Origin: Sulfurihydrogenibium subterraneum DSM 15120
GTDB lineage: Bacteria > Aquificota > Aquificia > Aquificales > Hydrogenothermaceae
Direction of reading: 5' to 3'
NCBI RefSeq assembly: GCF_000619805.1
Contig: NZ_JHUV01000013.1
Location: 1-64,000 of the forward strand
DNA length: 64,000 nucleotides
Positions within the stretch are counted from its first letter, which is position 1. The number at the start of each line of letters is the position of its first letter. The notes below the pieces were generated by a model. That model did not search any database. It was given only the letters and a program-made list of their open reading frames with translations, and was not told the DNA's origin. Below, piece after piece: positions 60,735 to 64,000 of this stretch. The translations under genes and the position numbers were made by a program.

Positions 60735-62585
60735 TTAGTGTACTTCAGGATTTATTACATCTCCACCACCTTGTCCACCTTGACCGTAAAGTTTAGATGC
60801 AAACTTATTCACTACGTTTTGTAGTTTATCCATAGCAGATTGAATTGTAGACTTATCGTTAGACTCTATCGCTTTTTTAGCTTCCGCTATTACACCTTCT
60901 GCTTCTGCTAATTCTTCTGGAGTAAATTTAGCTTTATTTTCGTTAAGTGTTTTTTCAAAGCTGTAAACAAGTGCATCTAATTGGTTTCTAAGTTCTATTG
61001 TTTCTTTAAACTTCTTATCTTCTTCTTCATGTCTTTTAGCTTCTTCTATTATTTTTTCTATATCTTCTTTTGTCAATCCACTTGAAGGTGTAACTTTAAT
61101 AGATTGAGATTTTCCTGTTGCTTTATCTGTAGCTGTTACGTGTAGTATACCGTCTGCGTCTATATCAAAGCATACTTCTATCTGTGGAACGCCTCTTGGA
61201 GCTGGTGGAATGTCTGTTAGTTTAAAGCTTCCAAGCAATTTGTTTTCTCTTGCTACGCTTCTTTCTCCTTGGTATACTGCTATCTCTACAGTAGTTTGGT
61301 TATCTACAGCAGTTGTAAATATTTCACACTTTTTAGTTGGTATAGGTGTGTTTCTTGGAATTAAGACAGTCATTACTCCACCTAAAGTCTCTATACCTAA
61401 TGATAAAGGTGTTACGTCTATGAGTAGAACATCTTTAACTTCTCCTTGTAATATTCCACCTTGTATAGCAGCTCCTACTGCAACAACTTCGTCAGGATTA
61501 ACTGATTTGTTTGGTTCTTTTCCGAAAAATTCTCTTATTCTTTGTTGAACTAAAGGTATTCTTGTAGAACCACCTACTAACACAACTTCATCTATATCAG
61601 AAGGTTTTAATTTAGCAGCTTCTAACGTTCTTTTGACTATTTCCATTGTTCTGTCTATAAGGTCTTTTATCATCTCTTCTAATCTTGACCTTGTAAGTTT
61701 TTTCTGTAGGTGGAGTGGTTGATTTGTGTTAGGGTCTATTGTGATAAACGGAAGGTTAATCTCTGTTTCCATTTTAAATGAAAGTTCTTTCTTAGCTTGT
61801 TCTGCAGCTTCTTTTAATCTTTGGAAAGCTGTTTTATCGTTTCTTAAGTCCACTCCGTGTTCTTTTTTGAATTCTTCAACTATCCAGTTGATTATTCTTG
61901 CATCTATATCTGAACCACCAAGGTGAGTATCACCGTCTGATGCTTTTACTTCTATAACTCCATCTCCACCTTCAAGAATTGATACGTCAAATGTACCACC
62001 ACCAAAGTCATAAACCAATATTTTAATGTCTGATTTTTTATCTAATCCGTAGGCTAAAGCTGCAGCTGTAGGCTCGTTTATAATTCTTTTTACTTCTAAT
62101 CCTGCTATTTTACCTGCGTCTTTTGTAGCTTGTCTTTGTCTTTCGTTAAAGTAAGCTGGAACAGTAATAACAGCTTCTGTAACCTTTTCTCCAAGATAGC
62201 TTTCTGCAGCTTCTTTTAATTTTTTAAGAATGTATGCACCTACTTCTTCTGGTCTTACAATTTTTCCTGCGTTAGGAACATCAAAAGCAGCATCTCCTTT
62301 TTCGTCTGCAACTACTTTGTAAGGAACGTTTTTGATTTCATTTAAAACTTCGTCATACTTTCTTCCTATAAATCTTTTTGATTCGTAAATTGTGTTTTCA
62401 GGGTCTAAAACAGCTCTTCTTTTTGCAGGCTCTCCTACAAGGATTTCTCCTTCTTTAGTCCAAGATACTATAGATGGAGTAGTTCTAAAACCTTCTTGGT
62501 TTGCTATAACAACAGGTTCACCACCAATTACAACAGATACTACAGAGTTAGTAGTTCCAAGGTCAATTCCAATAACTTTTCCCAT
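60735..62585 (-). CDS. dnaK: Chaperone DnaK (Hsp70)
   Basis: A 616-residue Hsp70. [17 protein letters not shown] starts the ATPase domain, with [24 protein letters not shown] and [11 protein letters not shown]; the substrate-binding domain has the linker [16 protein letters not shown]; the lid ends in [20 protein letters not shown] precedes the start. No dnaJ or grpE is adjacent, so the classic grpE-dnaK-dnaJ operon is broken up here. Confidence 0.98.
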   Translation of the reverse strand: MGKVIGIDLGTTNSVVSVVIGGEPVVIANQEGFRTTPSIVSWTKEGEILVGEPAKRRAVLDPENTIYESKRFIGRKYDEVLNEIKNVPYKVVADEKGDAAFDVPNAGKIVRPEEVGAYILKKLKEAAESYLGEKVTEAVITVPAYFNERQRQATKDAGKIAGLEVKRIINEPTAAALAYGLDKKSDIKILVYDFGGGTFDVSILEGGDGVIEVKASDGDTHLGGSDIDARIINWIVEEFKKEHGVDLRNDKTAFQRLKEAAEQAKKELSFKMETEINLPFITIDPNTNQPLHLQKKLTRSRLEEMIKDLIDRTMEIVKRTLEAAKLKPSDIDEVVLVGGSTRIPLVQQRIREFFGKEPNKSVNPDEVVAVGAAIQGGILQGEVKDVLLIDVTPLSLGIETLGGVMTVLIPRNTPIPTKKCEIFTTAVDNQTTVEIAVYQGERSVARENKLLGSFKLTDIPPAPRGVPQIEVCFDIDADGILHVTATDKATGKSQSIKVTPSSGLTKEDIEKIIEEAKRHEEEDKKFKETIELRNQLDALVYSFEKTLNENKAKFTPEELAEAEGVIAEAKKAIESNDKSTIQSAMDKLQNVVNKFASKLYGQGGQGGGDVINPEVH

Positions 62586-62618
62586 TTTTTACCTCCCTAA
62601 GATTTTTTACCTATTAAT

Positions 62619-62647
62619 ATAATAATACTTTAGTATGTCTTTGTCAA
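62619..62647 (-). promoter_or_regulatory. Promoter of dnaK with an inverted repeat in the spacer
   Basis: On the minus strand TTGACA (62642-62647), 17 bases, TATTAT (62619-62624). The spacer holds ATACT-TT-AGTAT (62625-62636), a small inverted repeat that could bind a regulator. I see no CIRCE element. Confidence 0.55.
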
Positions 62648-62672
62648 TCTTTTTTATACTAATACAATCAAT

Positions 62673-62700
62673 TTGAATAAATAAAAAAATTTGTTATAAT
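62673..62700 (+). promoter_or_regulatory. Promoter of the gene at 62722
   Basis: TTGAAT (62673-62678), 16 bases, TATAAT (62695-62700), the latter as extended TGTTATAAT. The start codon is 22 bases downstream with AAGGAA between. Confidence 0.5.
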
Positions 62701-62721
62701 TTTTATAAAAAGGAATGGAAA

Positions 62722-63237
62722 ATGTACTGTTATATAGATTATTTAGAAACTGAAAGTAATTCTTTAAGATTTGGCGTTCTTTTAGTTGACAAAAAATTAA
62801 AACCCGTAGAGTTTCGAATTACCTCAAAAATAGTCCTTGAAGATATTCAAAAAATACTTTACGGAGAAACGATAAAAGAAACTCTATTTGTAGAGAAGGT
62901 TGGTATTGATTTATTAAATAGTATAGAAAGTAGTTATAATTATATCTTTTGTAAAGAAAGAACACTTTTACTTCTTGGAAATTTTTTTCCAAAACCAATT
63001 TTTTACTTGGAAAAGTTTGATGAGTTTAAACCAAGAGACAGATACTCAGTTAAGTTAGTATCTTCTACAGGAAAATTTGATTCTATATCTTTAAAATACT
63101 TACCAAAAGATGAAGAAAATATATCTCCTATAACAAAAGAATTATTAGAAATTTTCAAATACGCAGATATTATGGAACCTTTCAAAAGAATTGAAAAAGC
63201 AATAAATTACATAGATAAATCAAAATTGTATGATTAA
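62722..63237 (+). CDS. Hypothetical protein translated with a SNF2-type helicase
   Basis: A 171-residue soluble protein I do not recognise. It has no signal peptide, membrane segment or zinc motif. It is of mixed alpha/beta pattern, with a Phe/Tyr-rich middle (FFPKPIFYLEKFDEFKPRDR) and a helical end (TKELLEIFKYADIMEPFKRI). The stop overlaps the helicase start by 8 bases, so it is probably a partner of the helicase. Confidence 0.75.
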   Translation: MYCYIDYLETESNSLRFGVLLVDKKLKPVEFRITSKIVLEDIQKILYGETIKETLFVEKVGIDLLNSIESSYNYIFCKERTLLLLGNFFPKPIFYLEKFDEFKPRDRYSVKLVSSTGKFDSISLKYLPKDEENISPITKELLEIFKYADIMEPFKRIEKAINYIDKSKLYD

Positions 63238-64000
63238 GATATTTAACATACCTATTGATTATTTAAACAGATTAAAGATACAAAAAGTTAATATTGAGCC
63301 TGAATTTAAAGTTAGTCAAAATTTGTTTAAAGAATTAGAAGATATAAAGTCCAAAGGAAAAATTTACAATCTTAAAGAAGAAGTAATAGAAAGTTTATCT
63401 AAAAAAGTTAACAAAAAAATTAAAAAATCATCATACACTTATAAAAACTTATCCCTTTTTGATCTTATACAACCTATTTTAGCACCAGAAATAAATTTGG
63501 ACATTCCATCTGATTTAAACTTTCCTTCAAAACTTTTTGACTATCAGATTCAAGGAGTAAAATTTCTTTTAACAAATATTTCAGCTTTACTTGCTGACCA
63601 AATGGGAACTGGTAAAACTGTTATGACTACAACCGCTTTAAGGATTTTATTTATAAAAGGTTTAATAAAAAAAGCTCTAATAGTAGCACCTTCAAACCTT
63701 TTAAACGTTTGGGAAGAACATATTAAAAATTGGGCTCCAGAGTTACAGATTTTAACTTTAAATGATACTAAAGAAATAAGAGAGTTATTATGGGAAGTAA
63801 AATCCCATGTGTATTTGGTAAGTTATGATACACTAAAAAACGATTACAAAGACAGATTTTTAACATTAAAAGAATTTTTCAAGGATTTAGATATTATAAT
63901 TTTAGATGAAGCTCACAACATAAAAAATAAAGACACCTACAAATCCAAAGCGATAAAGACTTTAACGAAAGAGGTTAAATACAGATGGGCATTATCAGGT
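63230..64000 (+). CDS. SNF2/DEAD-box family helicase, 5' part (cut by right edge)
   Basis: An open frame of 257 codons from ATG 63230 to the edge. After about 110 residues of Lys-rich sequence comes the SNF2 ATPase: LFDYQIQGVKFLL (Q-like motif), LLADQMGTGKTVMT (motif I), LIVAPSNLLNVWEEHI (Ia), YLVSYDTLK, DIIILDEAHNIKN (motif II) and RWALSG (start of motif III). Bacterial SNF2 proteins (RapA, HepA and others) move on nucleic acid in transcription recycling or defence. The type cannot be set without the C-terminus. Confidence 0.88.
   Translation, partial: MIKIFNIPIDYLNRLKIQKVNIEPEFKVSQNLFKELEDIKSKGKIYNLKEEVIESLSKKVNKKIKKSSYTYKNLSLFDLIQPILAPEINLDIPSDLNFPSKLFDYQIQGVKFLLTNISALLADQMGTGKTVMTTTALRILFIKGLIKKALIVAPSNLLNVWEEHIKNWAPELQILTLNDTKEIRELLWEVKSHVYLVSYDTLKNDYKDRFLTLKEFFKDLDIIILDEAHNIKNKDTYKSKAIKTLTKEVKYRWALSG

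Noticed and set aside
60735-62585. Long open frames antisense to dnaK and other genes
   Set aside because: They lack ribosome sites and family features and are explained by codon bias of the gene on the other strand.

Overview
The window is strongly AT-rich, gene-dense bacterial chromosome. Intergenic gaps are mostly under 100 bases, same-strand genes commonly overlap by 4-14 bases, and several convergent pairs overlap at their 3' ends. TTG start codons are frequent. A tRNA-thiolation pair typical of thermophiles (TtuB/TtuA), an encapsulin, a bacterial-type LexA, Lys/Ile/Glu-rich proteins and diderm markers (lgt, OmpH-like, NlpD-like) together suggest a thermophilic Gram-negative bacterium. 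My inference is Aquificales, probably Hydrogenothermaceae (Sulfurihydrogenibium-like). This comes from recognition, not from a search.

Layout. 1-453: 5' part of a type I restriction specificity gene, running off the left edge. 707-12436: housekeeping genes (proA, ffh, yebC-ruvC, rdgB, ttuB-ttuA-rpe, def, lgt-folC-truB, cysteine synthase). 12429-14669: mobA, an encapsulin shell gene, an OmpH-like gene and a tiny zinc-ribbon gene whose ribosome binding site lies in a perfect inverted repeat. 14656-17384 (minus): Na+/solute symporter and argH. 17450-20536: diguanylate cyclase, cinA and a CcmI-like lipoprotein. 20627-33127: site-2 protease, feoAB, glnD, pgeF-accD-mobB-acyP, an NlpD-like LysM/LytM protein, an aminotransferase and two peptide-transporter permeases.

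33129-37357 is the most unusual region. A minus-strand YgjP/SprT-like metallopeptidase is divergent from a compact operon: lexA, a RadA/RecA-like protein without a Walker A motif, an 83-aa helical protein, and a family B DNA polymerase resembling archaeal PolB2 (Dpo2). The polymerase keeps two key palm aspartates but has lost its proofreading residues. The lexA promoter is a good sigma70 promoter with two 9-bp direct repeats, one helical turn apart, in its spacer. I read this as a self-regulated, damage-inducible translesion cassette, different from the usual UmuDC/DinB or ImuAB-DnaE2 arrangements.

37447-49559: guaA, patatin-like lipase, MsbA-like exporter, thiol peroxidase with an FNR/CRP-like palindrome upstream, tRNA-Ala(GGC), tldD, a hypothetical gene, tRNA-Cys(GCA), two CorC-like membrane proteins, a peptide-transporter ATPase (its permeases lie about 14 kb away) and proS. 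49547-52121: a GAF/PAS protein just before a PilB/GspE ATPase. 52133-59707: purK-purE, then a reduced division/wall cluster (murB-ddl-ftsQ-ftsA-ftsZ) and phospholipid genes (pgsA-plsY). 59740-62585 (minus): htpX and dnaK. 62722-64000: an unrecognised gene overlapping the start of a SNF2-type helicase cut by the right edge.

No gene-free stretch exceeds 300 bases. I saw no CRISPR array, insertion sequence, rRNA, prophage or replication origin.
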